Positions 15,151-22,017 of a stretch of DNA of 22,071 bases are shown here, in pieces. Origin of the DNA: Syntrophorhabdus sp. (GTDB lineage: Bacteria; Desulfobacterota; BSN033; UBA1163). The stretch is from assembly GCA_020724025.1 (NCBI GenBank), contig DYHU01000022.1, positions 1 to 22,071 on the forward strand, given 5' to 3'. A program made the translations under genes and the position numbers. A model generated the notes under the pieces. The model worked only from the letters and a program-made list of their open reading frames with translations. It was not told where the DNA came from and searched no databases. Every line of letters begins with the position of its first letter. Position 1 is the first letter of the stretch.

Positions 15151-15255
15151 GGAATGATGGAATACTGGAATAATGGAATAATGGGTTTTCAAAACAAATC
15201 TTTTCCGTTTTTCATCCATGATTCCATTTTTCCAACCTTCCATTATTCCATTCTG
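15151..15255. repeat. 8-nt-period inverted array C (GGAATNAT)
   Basis: GGAAT starts at 15151, 15159, 15167 and 15175, with GG at 15183. After a spacer the inverted arm has CCAT or CCAA at 15216, 15224, 15232, 15240 and 15248, all 8 nt apart. A perfect helix joins AATGGAATAATGG (15172-15184) to CCATTATTCCATT (15240-15252). The array fills the kinase/activator gap and ends one base before the kinase stop codon. Confidence 0.85.
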
Positions 15256-15256
15256 T

Positions 15257-16345
15257 TCAGTTTGTCTTCTGGCTGAGGGGAATCCGAATCTTAAAGGTCG
15301 CTCCTCTATTGACCTCGCTTCGCACGGTGATCTCTCCGTGATGGTCTGAGATGATCTTCTTGGCAATCGAAAGCCCCAGACCGGAACCCGTGGGTTTGGT
15401 GCTGAACATAAAATCAAAAATCTTGGGAAGATACTCTTTAGAGATCCCCACCCCATTGTCCTGTATGACGATGAAGACATTCTTCTTCGATGCACGGGTG
15501 AAGAGATGGATCTCCCCTCTTTCCGATACGGCCTGAATGCTGTTGATGAGGAGATTGGAGATCGCCAGGTTGATCTGGCTCACGTCAATCTTCACCAGTC
15601 GAAGATTCTTCTGAAAATGAACATCCATCCTTGCGTTCTTCATCTGGGCGTCCGGCCTTAAGAGCCGAACGATCGAGTCCAGGACTTCGTTCAACTGGAC
15701 CCACTCAAATTTCAAGGGAGGGAGACGGTTGAAATCCAGAAACTCTTTGAGATTATTCTCAAGGCGGAGGGTCTCGTAACTGATAAAATTGAGAAGGGAT
15801 TGGATCTCCTCCTTCTGGGCGAGATGGATTTCCTCCCTCAGTTCATCCCTCAATAATTCAATATTGATGTTGAGAGAACTGAGGGGGTTCCGAATCTCAT
15901 GGGCCATCCATCTGGCCAGCATGCCGATCGTGGAGAGGTCTTTGCTCTGGCTGATTTCCCGGGAGAGCAACCCCTTCTCCGTGATATCCGCAAAGGTCGC
16001 CAGACATCCGATGAAGACCTCTTTCTGGTCGAAGACGGGATAAAAACTGCACCGGAGTATTTGTGCTTCCTCTTCGGAGGCAGCAGGGACATGGATCGCC
16101 AGCTCGATATCGTGATGGCTCTCCCTATTTTCGTATACGGAATCAAATTGCTTCCTGATCGTTTTGTGGGGGATGACCCGCTCGAACCTCTTTCCCAGCG
16201 CCCGCTTCTCTCTGATCTTGAAAAACTCCACGGCCACAGGATTGAAGATCTGGATCCGGCCCTTGTCGTCGGCAAAAACCACCGCCTCCTTCAAATGGTT
16301 CAGGATCGTCTCAAAGAGGTTTGGGTCGGGCCGGTTGATCTTCAT
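15257..16345 (-). CDS. cytoplasmic PAS histidine kinase (NtrB-like)
   Basis: A 362-residue soluble sensor kinase with no membrane segment. PAS domain about 8-122 (ILNHLKEAVVFADDKGRIQI, then CLATFADITE). The phosphoacceptor is His149 in MAHEIRNPLSSLN, the N-box is LLINSIQAV, and the ATP-lid glycines are DNGVGISKEYLP and GSGLGLSIAKK. It should sense an internal cue and phosphorylate the NtrC-like protein encoded 126 nt downstream, and perhaps the single receiver. Its ATG is only 3 nt after the stop of ATP-grasp gene 2, with GGAG 8 nt upstream inside that gene. Kinase and ligase are therefore translationally coupled, which ties the ligase to this signalling pathway. Confidence 0.92.
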   Translation of the reverse strand: MKINRPDPNLFETILNHLKEAVVFADDKGRIQIFNPVAVEFFKIREKRALGKRFERVIPHKTIRKQFDSVYENRESHHDIELAIHVPAASEEEAQILRCSFYPVFDQKEVFIGCLATFADITEKGLLSREISQSKDLSTIGMLARWMAHEIRNPLSSLNINIELLRDELREEIHLAQKEEIQSLLNFISYETLRLENNLKEFLDFNRLPPLKFEWVQLNEVLDSIVRLLRPDAQMKNARMDVHFQKNLRLVKIDVSQINLAISNLLINSIQAVSERGEIHLFTRASKKNVFIVIQDNGVGISKEYLPKIFDFMFSTKPTGSGLGLSIAKKIISDHHGEITVRSEVNRGATFKIRIPLSQKTN

Positions 16346-16348
16346 AAA

Positions 16349-17347
16349 TTACTCCGCCATCCCATATCGTTTCAAAGCATGATGGAAAATCGTCTTGATC
16401 AGCCGGCTATACTCCCAGCCCATCCGCTTGGCCATGATGGGAAGATCGCCATAGACAGGTGAGAGACCGGGAAGGGGATTGATCTCCAGAAAGTAAGGCA
16501 CTCCGTCCCCTCCGACACGGATATCCACTCTGGACATATCCCTGCAATCCAGGGCGCGATAGGCCCTCCGTGCCACCTCTTCTATTCTCTTCAGTAGATC
16601 GCCGGGGATCGGAGGGGGGCAGTGGTAACGGACCTTCTCCTCCCACTCCCTCTTCACCTCCAGAGAATAGATCGCCTCATCGGGATGGCTCCCCTTGATC
16701 TCGATCTGCATCACTCCGAGGACAATGGGATCCGAATTGCCCAGAATCCCCACGGTGAATTCCGGACCGCTCACAAACTCTTCGACTAAAACCGGAGTCC
16801 CGTAAGTCTCCAGAAGCCACTTCACCTTCTCTCTCAACGCGGCTGGGTCTGAAATCTTTGAATCGAGCCGGACCCCTTTGCTCGACCCCTCATAGCACAA
16901 CTTTACGAAAAGGGGATAGCGAAGGTCGAGGCCGTGGAGATCCTCCATCCCCTCCACTTTCTTAAATCCCGGGGTGGGGATCTCTTCACCTCTGACCACC
17001 TTTTTCGCCATTGACTTATCTAGGGTGAGGGCGAGGGTGAGGGGATCGGATCCGGTATAGGGAATATTCAAAAACTCCAGAAGGGCGGGGATGTGGGCTT
17101 CTCTGTTTCGTCCTCCAATTCCTTCCGCGATGTTGAAGACGATATCGACAGGAGAGGTTCTCAACCGGTCGATCAAACCGGTGTCTCCCCCCAGTTTGAA
17201 TACTTCGTGTCCATCGCTTTCAAGGACATCGCGTATGGCATCGATCGTCTCTTCCGAATCGAACTCTTCCAGAGAATCGATCGGCTGATCTTCTCGATGA
17301 GAAAAATCCTTCTTTAAATTGTAAGTGATTCCAATCCTTAACTTCAT
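16349..17347 (-). CDS. D-Ala-D-Ala-ligase-like ATP-grasp enzyme 2
   Basis: A 332-residue ATP-grasp ligase from the start chosen here. Landmarks: MKLRIGITYNL; PVDIVFNIAEG (66-76); PYTGSDPLTLALTLDKSMAK (97-115); FVKLCYEGSSKGV (147-159, ATP Lys149); VEEFVSGPEFTVGI (188-201); SRVDIR with Asp275; and FLEINPLPGLSP (286-297, Mg ligands Glu288, Asn290). It keeps the EGSS loop of true Ddl better than ligase 1, yet has no cell-wall neighbours. I prefer the ATG at 17345-17347 because it begins at the first beta-strand and a promoter lies just upstream. An upstream ATG at 17408-17410 with AAGGGC would add 21 unconvincing residues. It heads an operon with the PAS kinase and NtrC-like activator. Substrate unknown. 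Confidence 0.82.
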   Translation of the reverse strand: MKLRIGITYNLKKDFSHREDQPIDSLEEFDSEETIDAIRDVLESDGHEVFKLGGDTGLIDRLRTSPVDIVFNIAEGIGGRNREAHIPALLEFLNIPYTGSDPLTLALTLDKSMAKKVVRGEEIPTPGFKKVEGMEDLHGLDLRYPLFVKLCYEGSSKGVRLDSKISDPAALREKVKWLLETYGTPVLVEEFVSGPEFTVGILGNSDPIVLGVMQIEIKGSHPDEAIYSLEVKREWEEKVRYHCPPPIPGDLLKRIEEVARRAYRALDCRDMSRVDIRVGGDGVPYFLEINPLPGLSPVYGDLPIMAKRMGWEYSRLIKTIFHHALKRYGMAE

Positions 17348-17374
17348 TCTAACAAGATTCTGTCTTTTAGATTT

Positions 17375-17403
17375 TGTATATCCCTGTTTCATCCCTTTGT
17401 CAA
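17375..17403 (-). promoter_or_regulatory. sigma-70-type promoter of ATP-grasp 2 / kinase / activator operon
   Basis: On the minus strand a consensus TTGACA (17398-17403) is followed after exactly 17 nt by TATACA (17375-17380). Transcription would start near 17368, about 20 nt before the ATG at 17347. It lies inside the longer possible reading frame, which argues against the start at 17410. Confidence 0.55.
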
Positions 17404-17519
17404 CATTCATTTCGCCCTTGATGTTATTTTTTTATGAATGAAGGGATGAAATCGATGTTTCGGAAGGACTTCTTTTATGTTACATTACATCCGGTATCCG
17501 TTGCGGCAAAGGAATCGGG

Positions 17520-18239
17520 ATGGGAATCAACCGGGAAGAACTTTTTGAATCGCTGGGCAGTTTGAGAAAGGGTTTTCTCCACATCATCGGAGCGGTCGTC
17601 CTTCTCGGCGTCATCCTCTTTCCGTTTGCAAAGGACTTGCTCCGCCATCTCCATCGCTCCCTCCAGGAAGATCTGGTCGCCTATGCCATTCCCGAAGCCT
17701 TTTTCTCCCTTCTCAAGTTGACGCTCTTTGCCAGCCTCTTCTTCTCCATACCGGTCATCTTCTACCATCTCTGGAAAGCCTTCTCCCCCCTTTTCCGAAA
17801 GAGAGGACTGGAATCCTCCTCCTTCGTTCCTCTGACCGCCATCCTCCTCTTCTACTTCGGAGCCTTCTTCTGTTATTTCGTCACCCTTCCCTTCGGCATC
17901 CGTTTCCTCATGGGGTATCAATCGGCCACGATCAAACCCATGATCTCCGTAGCGAAATATATCTCTTTCTGTGTGGGGTTCATCTTCGCCTTCGGTCTTG
18001 TCTTCGAACTTCCCCTCATCCTCGCCCTGTTGAGTTACATCCGTGTGGTCAATGCTTCGTTTTTAACTCGCAACCGCAGGTATGCTATTCTAATCATGGC
18101 CATCCTATCCGCCGTGCTCACCCCCACTCCGGATGTTTTCAATATGGCATTGATGGGAGGTCCGCTCTATGTGCTTTTTGAGATCGGCGTCCTGCTGGTA
18201 AAAATCATCGAAAAGAAGAGGGCTGTCCCTGAAGGATGA
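17520..18239 (+). CDS. tatC: Sec-independent (twin-arginine) protein translocase subunit TatC
   Basis: A 239-residue polytopic inner-membrane protein with about six hydrophobic segments. Family features are the N-terminal ELFESLGSLRKGFL before helix 1, the AFFCYFVTLPFGIRFL segment, FGLVFELPLIL with the conserved Glu, and the C-terminal RRYAILIMAILSAVLTP with TPDVFNMAL. TatC binds twin-arginine signal peptides and, with TatA/TatB, exports folded proteins. No tatA or tatB gene is next to it. AAGGA precedes the ATG by 6 nt. Its stop overlaps the start of the histidine kinase (ATGA), an unusual pairing. It is divergent from the ATP-grasp 2 operon, with a gap of about 170 nt. Confidence 0.9.
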   Translation: MGINREELFESLGSLRKGFLHIIGAVVLLGVILFPFAKDLLRHLHRSLQEDLVAYAIPEAFFSLLKLTLFASLFFSIPVIFYHLWKAFSPLFRKRGLESSSFVPLTAILLFYFGAFFCYFVTLPFGIRFLMGYQSATIKPMISVAKYISFCVGFIFAFGLVFELPLILALLSYIRVVNASFLTRNRRYAILIMAILSAVLTPTPDVFNMALMGGPLYVLFEIGVLLVKIIEKKRAVPEG

Positions 18240-19933
18240 AAACAATTCGTCTCTTTCAAAATCCTTTCCATTCTCTAAACCAATGGTTTGACTCGATGTC
18301 CCCGCAGGGGAGGTTTCAAAAACCTTTCGGCCTGAAGATCAAGATCACCCTCCTCATCCTCCTCATCGTGGCCGGCGTCCTCTTCCTGACCAGCTATCTC
18401 GATTTTCAATTCTCCAGGAAAGCCCAAATCGACCTCTATCTGGATCGAAATCTCTATATTGCCAAGCAGATCGACATTGACATCTCCGATGAAAAGATCA
18501 TTAAAAATCTTCCTCAAATTCGTGAGGAGATCGAGGAGTGGTTATTGAGTCGGCCCAGCTTGATGGCGATCGATGTCTTTCTCTTCTCTTCGAAAGGATG
18601 GGAGGTTATCGTCGCCAGTTCAAAGATGAGTGATCCCGTACCGTTTGCCTTAACGGGGGATCATATCCGTCAGTTGAGGAAGGAGAAACATCTCTCCTCC
18701 CTGAGGAAGGTGGAAGGGGAGAACCGGCTGGAGGTCATTGTTCCTCTCCATGTTGGGACGAAGGTGATCGGAGGAATTCGTCTCCTGAGTTCCCTGGACG
18801 AGGTGCACAGTTACCTGAGCATGAAGAAAAACCGGGCGGTTATCCTGACCCTCTCCAGTATCTTTATCATCCTCCTCATGCTGACCCTCCTCTTCAGAAG
18901 GTTTGTCGGAAACCCGATCCAGAGGCTGATGGAGGCCATGTCCGGAGCGGAGAGAGGCAACCTGGAGATTGAAGTCCACGCTCAGAGCCGGGATGAATGG
19001 GGGGAACTGGGAAGACATTTCAACCGCATGATCAAAACGATCCGGGAGGGCCACGAACAAAATCTCCAGCTCCTCTCTCAGGTCAACCGGTTCAATGAAG
19101 AGTTGACCAGAAAGATTGAAGCCGCCACTTCCGAATTGGCCAGAAGATATGAAGAACTGGAGTTCCTCAACGAGGCCCTCTTCGAATCCCAAAGACAGTT
19201 GAGTCAATCCGAAAAACTGGCAGCCCTGGGGCAGGTGACCGCAATGATGGCCCATCAGATCGGAACCCCCCTCAACTCCATCTCCGGTTATATCCAGCTG
19301 ATGATGCAGGAGGGTAACCTTGGCCCCACCGATCGTCATCGATTAAAGATCATCGAATCCCAGCTCGACCGGTTAGCCGATTCCGTTAGAAACCTCCTCT
19401 CTTTTTCCAAACAGGCGAAACCTCCATTGAGGCCCCTCGATGTGAATGAAGTTCTTCAAGAGTTGATCCATCTGAGCGAACCCTGGCTCCACACCAGGAA
19501 TATCAAACTCCTCTCCTCTTTTTCTCCGGATCTTCCCCCCGTCCTGGGGGATTCCACCTATCTTCAAACGCTCTTTCTCAATCTCATCACCAATGCCCTT
19601 GATGCGATGCCCCACGGAGGGTCCCTCACCATTCAAACTCAGGAGATCCCCCCTCCTGCTTCCTCGGACGATGGAACATGGCTCGAAATCTCAATTGCCG
19701 ATACAGGGATGGGTATCCCTGAAGAATCAAGGAAGAAGATCTTCGACCCCTTCTTCACCACAAAGCGCATAGGAGAAGGGACCGGATTGGGGTTGTCGAT
19801 CTGTGAGAAGATCGTCAAGGATCTTTCCGGAAGGCTTGAAGTGAAAAGTGAAGTGGGAAAGGGCAGCACCTTCTCCGTCCTCATCCCTGCGCTCAAAGGA
19901 AAAGAATGGAACAAACCTCCACCCGTCTCTTAA
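18236..19933 (+). CDS. membrane sensor histidine kinase with HAMP domain
   Basis: A 565-residue kinase. Transmembrane helices are about 34-54 and 200-221, with a periplasmic sensor region of about 145 residues between them. HAMP is about 222-275 and a coiled coil about 276-325. His340 lies in MMAHQIGTPLNSISGY. The ATPase has N-box LFLNLITNALDAM (Asn453), DTGMGIPEESRKKIFDPFF and GEGTGLGLSICEKI. Gln follows the phosphoacceptor His instead of the usual Glu, seen in some HisKA subfamilies. It overlaps tatC by 4 nt and the downstream NtrC-like gene by 28 nt, so the three form one tightly coupled operon. It should sense an envelope condition and phosphorylate that regulator. Confidence 0.93.
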   Translation: MKTIRLFQNPFHSLNQWFDSMSPQGRFQKPFGLKIKITLLILLIVAGVLFLTSYLDFQFSRKAQIDLYLDRNLYIAKQIDIDISDEKIIKNLPQIREEIEEWLLSRPSLMAIDVFLFSSKGWEVIVASSKMSDPVPFALTGDHIRQLRKEKHLSSLRKVEGENRLEVIVPLHVGTKVIGGIRLLSSLDEVHSYLSMKKNRAVILTLSSIFIILLMLTLLFRRFVGNPIQRLMEAMSGAERGNLEIEVHAQSRDEWGELGRHFNRMIKTIREGHEQNLQLLSQVNRFNEELTRKIEAATSELARRYEELEFLNEALFESQRQLSQSEKLAALGQVTAMMAHQIGTPLNSISGYIQLMMQEGNLGPTDRHRLKIIESQLDRLADSVRNLLSFSKQAKPPLRPLDVNEVLQELIHLSEPWLHTRNIKLLSSFSPDLPPVLGDSTYLQTLFLNLITNALDAMPHGGSLTIQTQEIPPPASSDDGTWLEISIADTGMGIPEESRKKIFDPFFTTKRIGEGTGLGLSICEKIVKDLSGRLEVKSEVGKGSTFSVLIPALKGKEWNKPPPVS

Positions 19934-21255
19934 TTGTGGACGATGACCCTATCGCCCTCGATCTGCTCAGAGAGGTCCTCTCCAAAGAGGGCTACGAGAT
20001 TACCTCTGCCCTGAGCGGCGAAGAGGCCATCTCCCGGGGCAACGAAAATTTTTTCGATGTCATCATCACGGATGTCCGGATGGGGGAGAAAGATGGAATG
20101 GATGTCCTCCGATCTTTCAAAAAGACCTCGCCTGAAACCGCCGTTGTCATGATCACCGCCTTCGGATCGATCGACACCGCGATCGAAGCGATCCGGGAAG
20201 GCGCCTTCGACTACATCAGCAAACCCTTTAAACTTGAAGAGGTCAAGATTACCGTCAGGAGGGCTCTCGAACAGAGGAAGCTTCTTCGGGAGAACCAGTA
20301 CTATCGACAGGAACTCCTCGAGAAATACCAGTTTAAGAATGTGATCGGACGAACCTCCCAAATGTTCCAGGTCTATAAGACCATCGCGAGGGTGGCGGAT
20401 ACCCAATCAACCCTCCTCCTTTACGGAGAGAGGGGAACGGGAAAAGAGCTCATCGCACGCTCCATCCACTTCAACAGCCGGAGAAGCGATCGGCCTTTCG
20501 TCACGGTCGACTGTTCCTCCCTGGTGGAGACGTTAATGGAGAGTGAGCTCTTCGGCCATGTCCGGGGCGCCTTCACCGGAGCGCTCCAGGCCAAAAGGGG
20601 GCTCTTCGAAGAGGCCGATGGAGGGACGCTCTTGCTTGACGAAGTGGGCAATCTCAGCCTTTCGACGCAGGCCAAACTTCTCAGATTCCTTCAGGAGCAT
20701 GAGATCAAGAGGGTGGGAGGAACGGAGAGCATTAAGGTCGATGTCCGGGTGATCGCCGCCACCAATCAACTTCTCGAACCTCTGGTCAAAAGTGGAAATT
20801 TCAGGGAGGACCTCTTTGATCGGCTCAATGTCGTCTCGATCAACCTTCCTCCCCTGCGGGAGAGAAAGGAAGATATCCCTCTGCTCGTTATCCACTTTCT
20901 TCAGAAATCTTCAGAGGAGAACCGCAAACAGATCTCTTATGTCTCACCGGAGGCACTCGACATCCTCACTCAATACTCCTGGCCCGGAAATGTTCGAGAG
21001 TTGAAACATGCCGTCGAACGGGCGGTCGTCCTCTCCACCCACCCCATCATCCTTCCCGAAGATCTGCCTAAAAAGATGTTCGAAGAGGTGAAGGGTAAAG
21101 AGATCCAGTTTCCCGAAGAACTATTACCGTTGAGGGAGGTGGAGAGAAGGTATGTATTGAAGGTCCTTCGAGAGACAAAAGGGAATAAAAAAAAGGCTTC
21201 CGAAATCCTTGGAATTGACCGGACCACCCTCTACCGAATCCTTGAGAAGGAGTGA
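19906..21255 (+). CDS. NtrC-family sigma-54-dependent response regulator 2
   Basis: A 449-residue activator. Receiver: VDDDP (11-15), phosphoacceptor Asp56 in IITDVRMG, Lys107 in ISKPF. AAA+: Walker A GERGTGKE (174-181, Arg where most have Ser), GAFTGA (221-226), Walker B LLLDEVGN (242-249), and LPPLRERKEDI. The C-terminal Fis helix-turn-helix is KKKASEILGIDRTTLYRIL. The start overlaps the kinase gene by 28 nt. About 12 nt after its stop begin two related 20-nt palindromic elements, followed by a consensus sigma-54 promoter and a small exported protein gene. That gene is therefore the most likely direct target. The two NtrC-like proteins of this window share architecture but differ clearly in sequence. 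Confidence 0.94.
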   Translation: MEQTSTRLLIVDDDPIALDLLREVLSKEGYEITSALSGEEAISRGNENFFDVIITDVRMGEKDGMDVLRSFKKTSPETAVVMITAFGSIDTAIEAIREGAFDYISKPFKLEEVKITVRRALEQRKLLRENQYYRQELLEKYQFKNVIGRTSQMFQVYKTIARVADTQSTLLLYGERGTGKELIARSIHFNSRRSDRPFVTVDCSSLVETLMESELFGHVRGAFTGALQAKRGLFEEADGGTLLLDEVGNLSLSTQAKLLRFLQEHEIKRVGGTESIKVDVRVIAATNQLLEPLVKSGNFREDLFDRLNVVSINLPPLRERKEDIPLLVIHFLQKSSEENRKQISYVSPEALDILTQYSWPGNVRELKHAVERAVVLSTHPIILPEDLPKKMFEEVKGKEIQFPEELLPLREVERRYVLKVLRETKGNKKKASEILGIDRTTLYRILEKE

Positions 21256-21267
21256 GAAGCCCCTTAC

Positions 21268-21322
21268 TGTTGGATATTGCGTCATCTCTCTTCTGCCCTA
21301 CCTGTTGTATTTTGCAACATCT
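21268..21322 (+). promoter_or_regulatory. tandem upstream activator sites for an NtrC-type regulator
   Basis: Two related 20-mers start at 21268 and 21303, 35 nt apart, and agree at 16 of 20 positions (TGTTG-A/T-rich-TTGC..CATCT). The second contains the inverted repeat TGTTG-N7-CAACA. They lie about 80-130 nt upstream of the -24/-12 promoter, the expected distance for enhancer sites. Confidence 0.6.
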
Positions 21323-21399
21323 TTGTTCTATTCAATCCCCGCTTAAAAATAATCATAATTCATTTCAAAGGGTTACGATTTATACGGACCCGTATTCTT

Positions 21400-21416
21400 C
21401 TGGCACTCATTTTGCT
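21400..21416 (+). promoter_or_regulatory. consensus sigma-54 (-24/-12) promoter
   Basis: CTGGCACTCATTTTGCT matches TGGCAC-N5-TTGCW fully. GG (21402-21403) and GC (21414-21415) are exactly 10 nt apart. The start would be near 21427, giving a leader of about 40 nt for the small exported protein. Confidence 0.85.
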
Positions 21417-21465
21417 CTTCTAAATTAGAAGAATGAAATCCTTAAAGGAAAGGAGGTGAAGTCGA

Positions 21466-21846
21466 ATGAAGAAGATGATCCTTTTAGTCACCCTTCTCAC
21501 ACTGGTCGCTTTTGTCTCCGGAGCCCTGGCACAGCAAAAGCCGGCGCCAGCGCCAGCCCCTGCTCCCGCCGCCCCGGCCAAAGAGGAAAAACCGAAGGTT
21601 GAAAAGTTCACGGGCGTGGTCGAGAAAGTCGATGAAATAGCAAAGGCCGTTGTCGTAAAGGAAAAGAAAGGCGAAAAGACCTTTGTGGTCGATGACAAAA
21701 CAAAGATCACCAAAGGCGGCAAGGATATGCCCTTTGCCGAATTGAAGAAGGGAATGAATGTCTCTGTTGAGTTTAACAAGGTCGGAGAAAAATTGGTGGC
21801 CGTAGCGATCAAGGCCGCTGCTCCAAAGGCGGCACCGAAGAAGTAA
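21466..21846 (+). CDS. small secreted Ala/Pro-rich protein with DUF5666-like beta domain
   Basis: A 126-residue protein. Signal peptide 1-22 (MKKMILLVTLLTLVAFVSGA, then LA) with likely cleavage after ALA. An (AP)n linker at about 26-38 follows, then a compact beta domain of about 70 residues (FTGVVEKVDE, KTFVVDDKTKITKGG, LKKGMNVSVEF) resembling DUF5666/OB-like small domains, and a Lys/Ala/Pro tail. No Tat motif is present, so export is by Sec despite the tatC gene upstream. AGGAGGTGA (21451-21459) lies 6 nt before the ATG, the same arrangement as in the KPAE-repeat gene. A consensus sigma-54 promoter lies upstream and a strong hairpin follows. Function unknown; it is likely an abundant, conditionally made envelope protein. 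Confidence 0.8.
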   Translation: MKKMILLVTLLTLVAFVSGALAQQKPAPAPAPAPAAPAKEEKPKVEKFTGVVEKVDEIAKAVVVKEKKGEKTFVVDDKTKITKGGKDMPFAELKKGMNVSVEFNKVGEKLVAVAIKAAAPKAAPKK

Positions 21847-21852
21847 ACCCCG

Positions 21853-21889
21853 TTAGAAAGGACGGGGCTTTATGCCCCGCCCTTTCTGA
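21853..21889 (+). terminator. terminator-like hairpin after the secreted protein gene
   Basis: A stem of about 15 bp with one mismatch (GAAAGG-ACGGGGC, loop TTTAT, GCCCCGC-CCTTTC) begins a few nt after the stop. The tail is AT-rich (TTTATTAAAATTTT) rather than a pure T-run. Confidence 0.6.
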
Positions 21890-21918
21890 AATTTATTAAA
21901 ATTTTGATACACAACCCA

Positions 21919-21956
21919 ACCCCGTTTAAATCCCGCAAGGCGGGACTAAACGGGGT
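21919..21956. repeat. palindromic repeat with TCCCGC hairpin core
   Basis: ACCCCGTTTA (21919-21928) pairs with TAAACGGGGT (21947-21956). The inner core is TCCCGC (21931-21936), loop AAG, GCGGGA (21940-21945). It is the second of three stacked hairpins and belongs with the other TCCCGC-core elements. Confidence 0.7.
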
Positions 21957-21975
21957 AAAAATCTCTTTATCGAAC

Positions 21976-22012
21976 AAAGAAAAGGCATGCCCAAAAGGTG
22001 TGCCTTTTCTTT
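21976..22012. terminator. bidirectional intrinsic terminator between convergent genes
   Basis: AAAGAAAAGGCA (21976-21987) and TGCCTTTTCTTT (22001-22012) form a perfect 12-bp stem with a 13-nt loop. T-rich strand ends appear on both strands. It would stop the plus-strand secreted-protein transcript and the minus-strand gene ending at 22018. Confidence 0.75.
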
Positions 22013-22017
22013 TAACC

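Noticed and set aside
15115..15495. 126-codon minus-strand frame across array C
   Set aside because: It overlaps the end of the kinase gene in another frame and crosses the array; no coding features.
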